Part shown: piece after piece, positions 30,850 through 41,925 of the stretch
Numbering within the stretch: the first letter of the stretch is position 1
Layout of the letters: every line of letters begins with the position of its first letter
NCBI GenBank assembly: GCA_029215795.1
Contig: JARDYH010000001.1
Location: 9,914,001 to 9,978,000, forward strand
DNA: 64,000 nucleotides
Reading direction: 5' to 3'
Source of the DNA: Anniella stebbinsi
Lineage: Eukaryota; Chordata; Lepidosauria; Squamata; Anniellidae
The notes under the pieces: generated by a model
What the model was told of the DNA's origin: nothing
Seen by the model: the letters and a program-made list of their open reading frames with translations, nothing else
Database searches by the model: none
Program-made: the position numbers and the translations under genes

Positions 30850-30912
30850 AGGATTTTTTTTGTGAACTCCCCAGAGAGCTTTGGCTATGGGATGGTACAG
30901 AAATGTAATAAA
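30850..30912 (+). mobile_element. L2-type LINE 3' terminal fragment
   Basis: GAACTCCCCAGAGAGCTTTG then ATGGGATGGTACAGAAATGT; about 60 bp. Confidence 0.65.
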
Positions 30913-31615
30913 GAACTAGGCTGTCTTTTGGGCCCTTTCCACAATGTTTCCAAAGCGGGAAGTATATAAGTGAAAGTTGATTTCCATTTTAAAAATACAC
31001 ACAAGATTGTCATAAACTATGTCCACCCCCCCTGTTCTATGACTAACAAACTGCGGAAGGTTTTTCTATTATAACATTGCTATTTTTGCCTTCCCAGTGT
31101 GGAAGCTTCAATTATTGTGATTATGGAGGTAAAAGGACAAGCTGACACTTACACGGCTGCACTGCTGCCCTTTTATGCTGCTTGCTTGGAAATAGTTGTT
31201 TTCTTCTTTATTTTTCTGAAGATATTGTTTGGATGTTTATTTAGAGAGACAAATCTGGGCTTTCACTGTGTTCTAGTAGGTCAACGCTGGCACATAACAT
31301 CAGGAGAAGGCCTTTCTGAGCATGCATGGTTCTTAGTCGTAAGTACAAATTTGTTGCTGAAGGTTAACCTTGTGAAGGGTATGTATTTTTGAACAAAGAC
31401 CCCGCACAGTTCTTGGAAAGCTGCATTGACAGGCAATTGAGCAACAGCCCAGAAATTATCATCAGAGTCACGATTTGAATTTCTTGATCCCTCACATCAG
31501 AAAGGAACTTACAATACTCCCCCAACCATCAAATTAAATCCCACGGTATGTCAGATCCATCCATGAAGTCCCTAGTGACACATTTCCTGTATGCAAGATA
31601 CAAGAGAGTGAGGCC
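30913..31615. other. Unique sequence
   Basis: No repeat ends. The 97-codon open frame at 31,099-31,392 contains a hydrophobic stretch of about 25 residues, but it lacks a recognisable family and no splice context is convincing. Confidence 0.35.
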
Positions 31616-31619
31616 AACA

Positions 31620-31995
31620 TGGATTAATTGCTTTGTTGGATTAGACCAAAGGTCTACCTAGTCCAGAATCCTATATCTTTCAGTAGACATCCAGATGCCT
31701 CCAAGAAGCCCACAAGGAAAACATGAAGGCAACAGCCCTCTGATGGTATCCCTCCCCAATATCTGGTATTCAGTGACAAAAGAGCATCTCAAACTGGAGG
31801 TTGCATTCCACTGTCATGATTAGTTGCCATTGATAGCTTCCATGATTCTGTTGTATCCCCTTTCAAAGTCATCAAAGCTAATGGCACCAAATTCTATGTC
31901 AATTATGCCCTGTGGGAAGAAGGATTTAAGAATATAAGAAAAATCATGCTGAATAAGACCTATTCTGTTTACACAGTGCCCAACCCTGGGAAACC
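31620..31995 (-). mobile_element. CR1/L3-type LINE 3' region
   Basis: Complement of the family 3' UTR and ORF2 end. Plus-strand landmarks are GGTCTACCTAGTCCAGAATC, GTTGCCATTGATAGCTTCCA, CCCTTTCAAAGTCATCAAAG and GTGGGAAGAAGGATTTAAG, in reverse family order. Confidence 0.75.
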
Positions 31996-32139
31996 CACAA
32001 ATTGGAGGTGAATGCAGTAGCACCCAGCTGCTTGAGTTCCCAAACATCTGGTATACATAGTCAATAAACCTAGATGCCAACTGTACTCATTAATAGACAC
32101 CAGTGAAAATCTAAGTGGACCCAATTGGGCTATCTACCA

Positions 32140-32605
32140 CATCCAGGACAAAAATACCTGTGCATCATTGAATGTTGTGTATTGGACCCAAAACCACTAT
32201 GTTGGCCAAACAGAACTATCTTATAGGCATCAAGCAGAAGAACATCAATAAATCTGCTAGTGAACATGTTAACCTCCCTGGATATACCATCAAGGACCAC
32301 AGGGTGGCAGTTCTAACTGCAATCGGGGGCTTGTTTGGATCATGAGAATGGAGTAGAAGAGATGGTAAAGAAATTTGATTGTGGTGATCAGGGACTTAAA
32401 AGGGACCATGGTTTCGATGCACATTATAAAGACTTAGTGTGCCTTGTGGTTTGTAGCTGTGGCTTTAAGAGAGTGGGATGCTTGCCACAGATCTATCTGT
32501 TTTTTCAGACTCAAACCCTCCCGTTCCACTTACAGCATCTGATGAAATGGGTTGTAAGCCACGGACGTTCATGCTAATTTATTAAACAATCTGAACACCT
32601 AAAAC
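32140..32605 (+). mobile_element. Penelope-like element relic (GIY-YIG end and 3' tail)
   Basis: From 32,159 one frame reads CASLNVVYWTQNHYVGQTEL then SYRHQAEEH, the pattern of the Penelope GIY-YIG endonuclease (NVVY, then YVGQT, then R...H). Stops follow. Near 32,536 the sequence CATCTGATGAAATGGGTTGT followed by GCCACGGACGTTCATGC is the conserved 3' tail of amniote Penelope elements. Decayed and 5'-truncated. Confidence 0.65.
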
Positions 32606-32689
32606 ACTTGATCTATATTTGTGCTACACTCAACCCTGGAATTTGTCAGGAGAAGACTAACACTATTATTGACTAGTATTATGAGAGGG

Positions 32690-32805
32690 GAGAGAAAACC
32701 TTCCTTCTGTCTACTGTCTTCATCTCCATCCCATGCAAAATCTCTATCAGGTCTCCCCTTAGTCACCTTTTTATAAACTGGAAGGCTGCATAGCTTGCAG
32801 ATCAT
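32690..32805 (-). mobile_element. CR1/L3-type LINE ORF2 fragment
   Basis: Plus-strand CAAAATCTCTATCAGGTCTC and CCCTTAGTCACCTTTTTATA is the complement of the ORF2 tail of this family. Confidence 0.55.
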
Positions 32806-33111
32806 CAAGCGCATAGCTTAAAGCTGTTTGACCTCAGTGGCTAGATCTTATGAACCCTTGTGTGCACAAAGTAGCAGGTAAGATCAGAGAGAAGAACCTC
32901 CGTGTTCTTGTGAGGGCTTGGCTTGCTCATGCCCTTTGCCTCAAGAGTCTCTCCTGATTTCAACTTTGTTGTCCATTACGGGTCAATTCACACAAGGTTG
33001 TGAGAACTGCTTAAGTTTTCTTTTCTTTCTTTTTCATTCTCTACTTTTGATGTCTTGCAGATGAATCTGTGACTTGTGCAGCTATAAAGACAGTATACAG
33101 GTGACAGCCCA

Positions 33112-33440
33112 CTGTCAGGGACTGCCAAGGCTAGAACTCGGAATTCTCAGTCCTGTGTGTGATTACAATATGTGGTGAACAATCAGAACTGCAGCTTGAA
33201 ACCCTTCTGGTGAACCATTGGTTGGCTATCAGACAGGCCCCGCCCACCCAGACTAGCCCTTGAGCCCACCTGGACTAGACGTGCTATGAGTTGGGACCTT
33301 TCCTGAACGCTAAGAATTTCCAGGCTCTGGTGTGCATTCCTTGGCTCTGACTCCTGGCTTTGTTCCTGGACTCTAACTCCCTGCCTCTTGGCTCACCTCT
33401 GACCGTTCCCTATGGCTCAGCCTTGACACCCATTCACAAA
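33112..33440. other. Possible LTR-type remnant
   Basis: Composition changes to CT-rich repeats of CTGGCTCTGACTCC type (CTTGGCTCTGACTCCTGGCT, CTGGACTCTAACTCCCTG), the style of some reptile LTRs. No TG...CA boundary with duplication or primer binding site can be shown. A similar CT-rich block lies near 37,690-37,830. Confidence 0.2.
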
Positions 33441-35335
33441 CACAAATCATTTCTTGATGTTGCGATAACTAAATGAAGAATATGCATGTTTGAAACATCC
33501 CCTCAGAAGCAGCCTTCAGCATTACTAAACCGGTGGCAACTTCTTTGCCCTGCCAGGGACTACCATCCAGTAGAAATGTGCACCCTGCCATGTAGTGAAA
33601 ATAAGAGTCACACACCCTGTTTGGCAGATCAGCATCCAGATATGTACCTGAATTCACTCCACACATTTTGTTTCCCATCAAGGAAGGGAAAACATGTGCC
33701 TAAAGCACTTTAGCATTCATTTCTCTCTACCTGGACTGGGGCCAAGTTATTTAGGTTGGGACACGCACACAAACAAACACATTTTCACCCACTTCCCTTT
33801 GCTACCAATCTGTTTAACAAGTCCCCACACTTGATAGCAAGTATTTATTTATCACCCTATCATCGTAACAGGGGTGCCAGACTAAAGACAAGCTGGAAAA
33901 CAATCAGGCAGTGAAGTTGATAAACACTGGCAGTCTGCAATCTCAGAACACTCCAGACTGTGATGCAGTTGAACTCGATTGGCTCCTTTGTGTCACCTGA
34001 CACCCTCCTCTCAGTTGAACTGGCAGTTACAATACCACCTTCTGACCATACGCCATGGTGGCGCTGAAGCACAGCGAAGAGTTGGCCAAAGGTTCCCTCC
34101 TCCTTTGGACAATGGTCCATCAGGTACTAGAGATTCTAAATGGAAGTTCCTGCACTCTTATGACATGGCACAGAAAAGGGAAGCTTAGACTGCAATCCTA
34201 TACCAACTAAGGACCAAAACAGACATTAATTTAGATCTGTACCTAGCAGTAATGCCCCCCCTCATTTTTACTCTACAGTAGGCGTAGGAGACCCAATCCA
34301 GATGCTAGATATGGATCTAAAGAAATGTTTGCTTTGGCCCTTGCCTACAGATAAGTTCCACTGAACGTCTGAGTAGACATGTATGGAATTGCACTTTTAA
34401 ACACACATTTCCTTTCAAGGTAGAAAGGTCAGTATCCCTCCTTTTGTTTTTAGGTAGGGAATCACATTTTCGATCACTAAAGCAGGACATCTACTTAAAA
34501 TTTACATTTCCAAGGTCTTCAATTTACCCGAATGACTGTTCTCATTAAAATTTTTTCAAGCCATTGAACTTTACAGTCTGATGTAACAAAATGGTGTATG
34601 CATGGATAGTTACAACATCACACACTTGAGTTTATTTTTAAAACTTGCCCTTCGGAAACACGATACTCTCCCGTGACATTATTTATTTATTTAAGGATCA
34701 ACAATAATTTGATTTTCGGGTGACATTTAAACAACAAAAACAAAACCAGCTCTCGCCCTCTCCCCTCCCGATCTCTGTGGGGTCCCAGCTGAGAAAAGAA
34801 GAAGAAGACAATGAAGGAAAAAAGGGATCTAGCTTCAAGAGAGTTTCTGCTCAAAATCCTTAACGGCCAACTAATTATTTTCCAGCCTTTGGATCCATTA
34901 AAAATATCTGACATTTTATTTTGAAGGTCAATCAACAATAAGTGGTGGAACATGAAATGATTAGAAATGTTGGCATTGCTTGGACCCATGTGTGTGTACA
35001 TATTCTCTGAAGAGCATTTCAACGGCATCCAAAATGACCCATTTTACCTTTTTCTTCCCACTCCTCTTAGAAATGGATTTAAAGTGCATCTAAAGGCTGA
35101 GATCTTGCTAGTTCTAGATGGAAATAAAAGGTGTAGTCATTTCCACGACAGTCTCCATCCTTTCCAGACATAAATGTCAATATCCTGAAGAAAAAAACTG
35201 TTCCCTAAGTAGAAAACACATTAATTCACTTTCAGTCATCTTCTTTTTCTGCAGTGCATGGCTTGGCAGAAAGTAGCTCTACCAGTTGATCTTCGGGTAA
35301 TTTGCAGTAGGTTTTCTAACTCGCAACTGTTTAAG
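33441..35335. other. Unique sequence, nothing recognised
   Basis: No gene is supported. Near 34,190-34,400 there are scattered matches to the unclassified squamate repeat also seen at 3.65 kb (GCAATCCTATACCAACTA, ATAAGTTCCACTGAACG). Confidence 0.4.
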
Positions 35336-35345
35336 AACGGTCCCC

Positions 35346-35376
35346 CATATAGATAGATAGATAGATGGATAGATAT
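35346..35376. repeat. (GATA)n short microsatellite
   Basis: ATAGATAGATAGATAGATGG and following units. Confidence 0.85.
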
Positions 35377-35734
35377 GGCTGCAAGCGCCATTTAGTTTGT
35401 ACGATGACATGAGTCCATCTGCACTGGGCTGTTTGGAGCTTCTGAGTAAACCCTTGAGGTGCCGGTTTTGAGCCATAAAGTGCCAAATGGTGCGGATCTT
35501 ACCTTCTGAGATGCTGCCCATCTCTATAAGTGCATTTGCTATAGATGCAGTGAGATACAGCCACTCAAGCCAAACCTTCCCCAGTCTGAGAGATTATCGT
35601 CTGTTGCAGCCAGGGTTGTCAATAGTTCAAGAATTTAATGCTATAAGACAGAACAAGCACTATGATGCAATGATCCTTTTAGATTGAGAACATAGGGAGA
35701 TGCCTCATGTCACATCGGTCTAGTGGACAGTGGC

Positions 35735-35835
35735 TACAAAAGCTTCTGCCAGAATAAATCTGTTAGTCTTGAAGGTGCTGCAAGCTTCCAAGATAAATAA
35801 ATAAAAATAAATAAATAAAAATAAAATAAAATAGA
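35735..35835 (+). mobile_element. Penelope-like 3' tail
   Basis: CAAAAGCTTCTGCCAGAATA then AATCTGTTAGTCTTGAAGGT and GCTGCAAG is the 3' terminal signature of amniote Penelope elements, followed by an (AAAT)n tail at 35,795-35,833. Confidence 0.65.
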
Positions 35836-35936
35836 GAAATATCAGGAGAGTTCCTACCATAGATCTCTTGCATCTAATACAATTTGGCTTTAAGTCATAC
35901 TGTAAATTAACTTTACTTTTAAATGGAGGGTATACA

Positions 35937-35998
35937 CTCACATATATGGCCCACCATATATTTATACGCATAAATATATGGTGGGCCGTATGTGTGAA
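35937..35998. repeat. Near-perfect 28-bp hairpin
   Basis: The arm ending GGCCCACCATATATTTA (to 35,964) pairs with TAAATATATGGTGGGCC (from 35,971) around the loop TACGCA. The outer halves differ at two or three positions. The size is that of a microRNA precursor or the core of a small palindromic transposon; no target duplication is evident. Confidence 0.75.
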
Positions 35999-35999
35999 T

Positions 36000-36561
36000 G
36001 TGCGCTTTCTTTTGCTGCCATGAAGTTAAGTTTCAACTGACATTCAAAATATTTTCCCATTAGGTAAATAATAATAATAAAAGCATTTGAACTCAAAGAT
36101 ATGATTAGTAGGGATTATGAGAACTTTGTTTCAGTTCAAAAACCATTCAGATGTACCCCGTTTGCAATCCGGAACCTGAACAAGAATTCATGTTCTCGAG
36201 AAACATTCACAAATGCCTGAACTTGCAACTGCATTTGACAAATGTATAATGAAAAGGTGCCCTTTAAAATGTGCATTTATCAACAAATACGTCTTTTCAC
36301 GCTTGTGTCAATAGGGGGAAAACATGCATTTTGAAAAAAAGCACACAGAAATGGTTCCTATTCCTGTTCAAACAACCCCCCCCCCCCAAAAAAAACCAGA
36401 TTGCAAATTAGAATGGGAGCAAGATTGACCAAGTTACAAATTGGAGTTCCGAAAATCTCAGTGAACTTCAACATTACCAGTTCTGCCATCCTTAATAATT
36501 AGGCATCAACACTGCAAACTCACATTGAGGCGAAAGAGAAAAGTTATGAGTGGTCACAATT

Positions 36562-36562
<1 letters not shown>
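36000..36562. other. Unique/unclassified AT-rich sequence
   Basis: 36,200-36,470 has repeated GTGCATTT/TGCATTTT motifs and a C10 run near 36,378. It resembles other TGCA-rich stretches near 16.2, 26.7 and 55.6 kb, possibly one old unclassified repeat. Confidence 0.3.

Positions 36563-36606
<44 letters not shown>
36563..36606. repeat. (CT)n microsatellite
   Basis: Pure CT tract of about 44 bp. Confidence 0.95.
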
Positions 36607-36609
<3 letters not shown>

Positions 36610-37210
36610 TATCTATCTGACATTGGTACGAGCTATCAATCTTCCATAAATGTACTTGGGGAAAGTGTAAATTATTATTATTTGTTCAAAGGGGCCATTA
36701 ATGCCTTCTCCTTCTCTAATATATAGCATTTCTTTTGGTCCTGCATGCCCAGGCTTTAGCCTACTGCTCTGCTTAGATGACAAATTAATACAGACAGATA
36801 AACACATATCAAACCTTGAAGGAACTCAAAGGCACATTTACTGGCAATCCACCCTCTAAATGGATTGTCTGTCAGTCAGACATTTTTCAACACATCCTAC
36901 AAGCACAGTGGAACTATATTTCAGTCAGAGATGACCAGGTTTCAATCTCTTAACCAATTCCCAGTGGGGAATGCAGTCCCAGAACATGTTTAATATCATG
37001 TTCCAGAGAGAGTCCACAGGGACAATGTGGAGAGCGGAGCAAGGAAGAAGAACCATAGATAGCTGGATACAGATTCCCCAGAAAAGCAAAATGGGATGTT
37101 TCTCCAGCAGAGCTCTGGATGGAGTCAACTGAGAGTGTAAACAGTCCTGCTGCTGGCTCCGTCCCTTTCTCAGGAAACACTTGGTGATTAAAGCACATCC
37201 AGAAGAGGAT
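36607..37210. other. Unique sequence
   Basis: Nothing recognised. Confidence 0.35.
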
Positions 37211-37449
37211 GAGCGATGTGGTGTGGTGTGGTGGCTAAAGTGTTGGACTGGGAGTCAAGAGGTCCGGGTTGTAGTCCCCAATCAGCCATGGAAACCCACT
37301 GGGTGACTTTGGGCCAGTCACAGACTCTCAGCCTAATCTACCTCACAGGGTGGTTGGTGTTGTTGTGAGGATAAAATGGAGAGGAGGAGGATTATGTATG
37401 CTGCCTTGTGTTCCTCGGAGGAAAAACGCCGGATATGAATGTAATAAAA

Positions 37450-37480
<31 letters not shown>

Positions 37481-37482
37481 AT
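37211..37482 (+). mobile_element. tRNA-derived SINE (S1), full length
   Basis: Head GTGTGGTGGCTAAAGTGTTG with an A-box-like TGGTGGCTAAAGTG, B-box region GTCCGGGTTGTAGTCCC, body GAAACCCACTGGGTGACTTT, GCCAGTCACAGACTCTCAGC, TGAGGATAAAATGGAGAGGA, CTGCCTTGTGTTCCTCGGAG, and an (AAAT)n tail at 37,443-37,482. The clearest S1 copy in the window. The tail resembles an L2/CR1-type 3' end, which would be the partner LINE. Confidence 0.9.
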
Positions 37483-39570
37483 GGGATGCACCTACTTCCT
37501 CAAAGATCGGCTTCTGTGGGGCTGGGACATCTGTGGTTCTGATGAGGGTTTAGACATGGAGATTTTGGAGTCTAAACTGGAGGGTAGAATAAATGTCCAC
37601 TCAGTTTTGAATGTCCATGGAGCAAGGAGGTGGAGGTTCCTGGGGTTGTCATTGCATTGAGTCTTCTGACTGAGTGAGGTTTTTTTTAGAGTAATTCCTG
37701 CCCTCAGCCTTCCTTTTCTTCAGTGTCCCCAGACTCCCCCCCCCTGGTTTTTGGGGATCTGACTCCTGGTTGATGACTGCTGGCTTTGGCCCTACCAACC
37801 ACTAATGTGCAGCCCCTGACAGGTGACCCATGAGAGAAAAACTTCCCCAGGGTACTCATGAAAACATGATAGAGGTCAGTTAGGGAATGAAGGGGTGGAA
37901 CAGTCACATAGACACCTCATTGCTGAGGCCAGATATATAAATATATATACTGAGGGATGTACTGGCCTCTTTAGCATATGAAAGTAAAATCTTTCCATAG
38001 CTCTTTATGAATTTAAAATTGGTATCCCCATGGAAAATACTCGTAACGTTTAATTTCATCAGAGTCCTAAGGGTAAAAGATAATGTAAATTCATTGAACA
38101 GCATGCAAAATCTGAACCCATGAAGAACAGTATTATTTTTTGGGGGGGGAAAATCTGTATATGGAAGACATAGTAGTAGTAGCAGTTGTTGTTTTTAATT
38201 TCACAAGCCAAAAAACAATACAGATGCTGGGGCACAGTGGTTAAGAAGGCAGGCAGAGAACTGTTTGAATCAAATCGTCCCTCAGCCGTGAACTCACAAT
38301 CTCTCAGCTGATTGGAGGGAAATGAGCATCTCTCAGCTGCTGTTTACAAAACACTTGGAACACACTTGAACACTCTTCTCCTGCTCTTCCACTGCTGTCA
38401 CCACATAAACCATCATCCCTGGCACAGTGGAAGGTTATGAGGGGAGCGCCATGGGCCACAGCGCTTCATCCTCACTCTCCAACCAAGGCCAGAAATGCAC
38501 CAGCTTGCCCAACCTGGCAAGAGCTGATTTGGGCCAGCTGACAGATTTCGGGTTGAAACCTGGGAGTGGGGGCTGAGGCAGGGAAAACTTGTTGAACTCC
38601 ATCCCCCAAATGGATTCCTCTGATGTCTCTACCTTCATCGTCTTGGTCACCTGTTCTGGATGTGATTTAATTTGTCAGTGTCCTTCTTCAAACATGGTGC
38701 CCAGAACTTGACTTTGGCTTCATTAAGATGCACATTGGTTTACCCTATCCTTATTGGTCCTCTATGGACTGAAATCCCAGATGGCTCAACCCAGGTGGGT
38801 GAATTGGTTTCAGTTCTAGAATATCTGTTTCTGGGGAAATTCTCCCTGATGGCCCAATGCCAGCTTTTTACGAGGCGAAAGGGGCTAATTGTCCGAGGAT
38901 ACATTTCAGATTCCTTGCACGCCGACCACTCTGAACTTCAGAGTAGCTTCTGGCCTGCTGGAGGGATCCAGGGTGTGATTAATAACACGATCAAAGTGAA
39001 AAATGGTTTGCTTCCTTCTGCTGTGCAGATTCTGGACGAGCGTGTGTAGTATACTTTCCCGTGTAGTTACATTTATTGCACAGCGCTAGTGATTTCCTAC
39101 TTGGGGCTGTAGTGAATGCAACATGATAAGTGATTTATTCCATGTTTGATAAACAACATTTTAAGGCAATTCATCTCGTAGAAGAATCCAGCTCTGCTGA
39201 CTTCCACTCTTGGGACGTTTGCCTAAGTAAAGAGGCAAAGGAAGGCAGATCTTGTGTTTCACAGCAGAATTGCATTTCCAGGTATATTGGCATTTTGCTG
39301 TTTCAGATTTGGAAGAGCTTCAAGACTTTTCTTGCTTGACACATGCCATAATACTCCGACATAAAGCTATGCCTCCTGTCAAGCCAAAAAAAGAAAATGC
39401 AGTTTATGGTTCACTATTAAGTATTCATCATCCGCCGCGACCAGCAAATGCGGTGGTCCACAGCGAGGAGGGAAGACTATGGCAGACGACGGCAGGACAA
39501 CACAGAGGAGGCAGCAGGTAAGAAGGGAGAATGGGGGAGGGAGGAAGAGAGAGCGGAGAGTGGGAGGGAG
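37483..39570. other. Mostly unique sequence
   Basis: 38,225-38,300 (GGGGCACAGTGGTTAAGAAG) may be a decayed tRNA SINE head. 38,670-38,720 (TTCAAACATGGTGCCCAGAA) matches the complement of CR1 ORF2. Neither has boundaries. No gene is seen. Confidence 0.35.
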
Positions 39571-39715
39571 TGCTGTGACCGGATCCAGATTGGATCCAGA
39601 TCGCAGATCCAATCCGGGTCCAATCTGATCCAATTCGGATCTGGGATTTGGATGTTCAGATCACCCTGATCCGACTCGGATTCGGGATCTGGATCCGGAT
39701 CCGGTCACAGCCCTA
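39571..39715. mobile_element. Short TIR element rich in GGATCC units
   Basis: Left TGCTGTGACCGGATCCAG, right end complement TAGGGCTGTGACCGGATCC. The interior is almost entirely GATCC/GGATC/GGATT variants. The terminus TAGGGCTGTG and the satellite-like interior link it to the 3.3-kb fold-back element at 43.2 kb. No clear duplication. Confidence 0.6.
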
Positions 39716-39952
39716 GTGCTATTGCACTCAATGGGCCTTCCTTCTGACCAGACATGTATAGGATCATACTGTTGATTTGTTAATGCTAAGGCTGCAATCT
39801 GAGCCATATTCACCTGGGTGCAAATCCCGTCAAATTTAGAGGGAAATTTTGTGCAAAAATGCAGAGGATTGTGTTGTAAAATGGTTATGAGCAGTGGGTT
39901 GTCAGTGGATCTCTGACATGAGACACCAAGTCTTAAATCCCTATTCCAGCAT

Positions 39953-40004
39953 TATTTAATGGAATGCCTCTTCTTATGTTTCAGAAGAGGCATTCCATTA
40001 AATA
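39953..40004. repeat. Perfect 22-bp hairpin, 8-nt loop
   Basis: TATTTAATGGAATGCCTCTT begins the left arm (39,953-39,974). The right arm (39,983-40,004) is its exact reverse complement, and the loop is TATGTTTC. No mismatch or bulge, which is unusual for a microRNA precursor and fits a recent quasi-palindrome-forming event. Confidence 0.85.
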
Positions 40005-41240
40005 TGGCATTGTCAACACAATGGATTCAATTGATACAATAAGGATGGATGTGTGTGTGTGTATCCATCAGCACCATAGCACTAAGACAATGCAATGTAG
40101 ACAATGTAACTTGGAACACATACTAAGGGGACCCTTACATCTTCTTCCTGGTCCAGTTGGTGCTGCTACAATGGCAGCATCCCAGGAACTAGGGCCCCTG
40201 GTAATTTAGTTTTCCCAGTTCATTAAGATGGACTATATCTGGTGGTTTCTGGAACCTTGGATATTGCCATGGCAAAGTTCAAGGTGACAGGGTGGGTGGA
40301 AGGTCAGATTGTAAGCTGAGATCAAATTGTAAACTGACCCAAGGAAGCAAATCTGGAGGAAATGATGCTCAATTCATGCAGGAGGCTAGCATTTTGAGGC
40401 AGACTCACTCATACTTTGGACCAGATAATTGCAAACCTGAGCAAAAGAGTTAAATTCAAAATGTGACATTGTTGCCGACATATCCCAGATATCTACTGGA
40501 TGTAAACTGTGATACCAGTGGAGTGGAGGGGAGTACCTGAATGAAGAAGAGGATTTATTACTTAGCTCCTATCCTGCTCTGAACATGGCGGAAGACGAGG
40601 CAGCGTGTCCTTTCATGATTTGTCATTGCACTCAGGCTGCAAACGGTGCATCACTAAAATGGCTTCTCTCTGTGTTGTTAAGTTGTGTAAGTAGCTTTTC
40701 TTTTTTACTTAATCAGCTATCGATTTATAAGGCAGTGCCATAAAAGCCATCTGCTTGCCAACCTGAAATATCCCATCCTGTGTTTAAAGATGTATTCATT
40801 GGTTTTCCCCAACCCGGTCCCTGTGTCCTCTTACTCATTTCAGTCAGTCCCTCCAACCCACTTTTTTTTTCTAGACTGTCTTCAGTTTAGCCAGTCCAAC
40901 CTACAGGCTAGCATACAAGCAAAGGCACACACCATGCCTAGTTTTATACACCTTTATGTTCTTCTTACTTGCCTTTTGTCTAAGCTAAAAAGACCCAAAC
41001 ATTGTAACCATTCTTCAAAAGGGAGTTGTTCCAGCCCCATGTTCATTTTGAGCTTTTTCATCATTCCCAATTGATTCATGAGTTCATTAGATGGTGTTGT
41101 GATCCTCCAGTTTTGATTCTGTTTTTAAAGAGCACTTTCAGCGAGGTTTTTTTTTTAGAGCATGGAAATGCAGTATTATTTCTCAAAATGAAAGAAAGTG
41201 GTTTTTCCATTTGTGAATTTGAACTATTCCACTCTATCAC
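40005..41240. other. Unique sequence
   Basis: No repeat or gene recognised; AT-rich from about 40,660. Confidence 0.4.
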
Positions 41241-41255
41241 AGTGCCATCTAGAGG
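41241..41255 (-). promoter_or_regulatory. Candidate CTCF site (minus orientation)
   Basis: Complement reads CCTCTAGATGGCACT, one mismatch from the CTCF core consensus. It faces the site at 20,136 in convergent orientation. Confidence 0.3.
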
Positions 41256-41384
41256 TTATGTAACAGAAAAGCAGGAAAGGAAATGCTTTTCATGTAGTGT
41301 TTGGATCTCAATTCTGTGACGAAACAGGAAGTAGAAACAGCTCATTAATAGCCTCATGTAGACAAGCCTTATACTGCCCCTTTC

Positions 41385-41470
41385 CCCAATCTCTACAATA
41401 TCCTTTTTGAGATGTGGTGACCAGAACTGTCCAGAGGCCAAACAGGTAGATCATTCTAAGAGATGAGAGC
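41385..41470 (-). mobile_element. CR1/L3-type LINE ORF2 fragment
   Basis: Plus-strand CTCTACAATATCCTTTTTGA then GATGTGGTGACCAGAACTGT is the complement of the ORF2 segment seen in forward orientation near 7,450. Confidence 0.65.
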
Positions 41471-41605
41471 CTTTGACTGTGTAAACCTTGTGGAAATAAC
41501 ATTTCTTTTCACCAACTACCTCCACATTTCTCACTTTTCTTTGCACACCTTCAAGATCCATCAACCTCCTTTGCCACCCCTGGAAGAAACATGGAGCATT
41601 TCCTT

Positions 41606-41925
41606 TAGGGTGACCAGATAAAATCCAGGTCAGGGCTCATGTAACTTTAACAGTTGTAGAGAAAAGGGAACTTCAGCCAGTGTCATTTGTATGCAATTAG
41701 TTCCTGGTGAAATTCACTCTTCATCACAACTGTTAAAGTTGCAGGGGCCCTGTCTTCTTTTGTATATGGTCACTCTAGTATAGTGCCTGCACCTTTAACT
41801 GCTGTGATAAAGAGGGAATATCACCAGGAACTAATTGCATACAAATGACACTGGCTGAAATGCCCTTTTCTCTACAACTGTTAAAGTTACATGAGCCCTG
41901 ACCTGGATTTTATCCGGTCAGCCTA
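41606..41925. mobile_element. MITE-A copy 7 (type II ends)
   Basis: 320 bp, TAGGGTGACC to GGTCAGCCTA. ATTTCCTT left and ATTTTCTT right form an 8-bp duplication with one difference. Forward centre. Confidence 0.93.

Noticed and set aside
31099..31392. 97-codon open frame with a hydrophobic segment as a small membrane protein
   Set aside because: No homologous family recognised, no conserved start context, and length within chance expectation for a 64-kb AT-rich window.
33112..33440. Solo LTR
   Set aside because: CT-rich composition is suggestive, but no TG...CA ends, duplication or polyadenylation signal could be placed.
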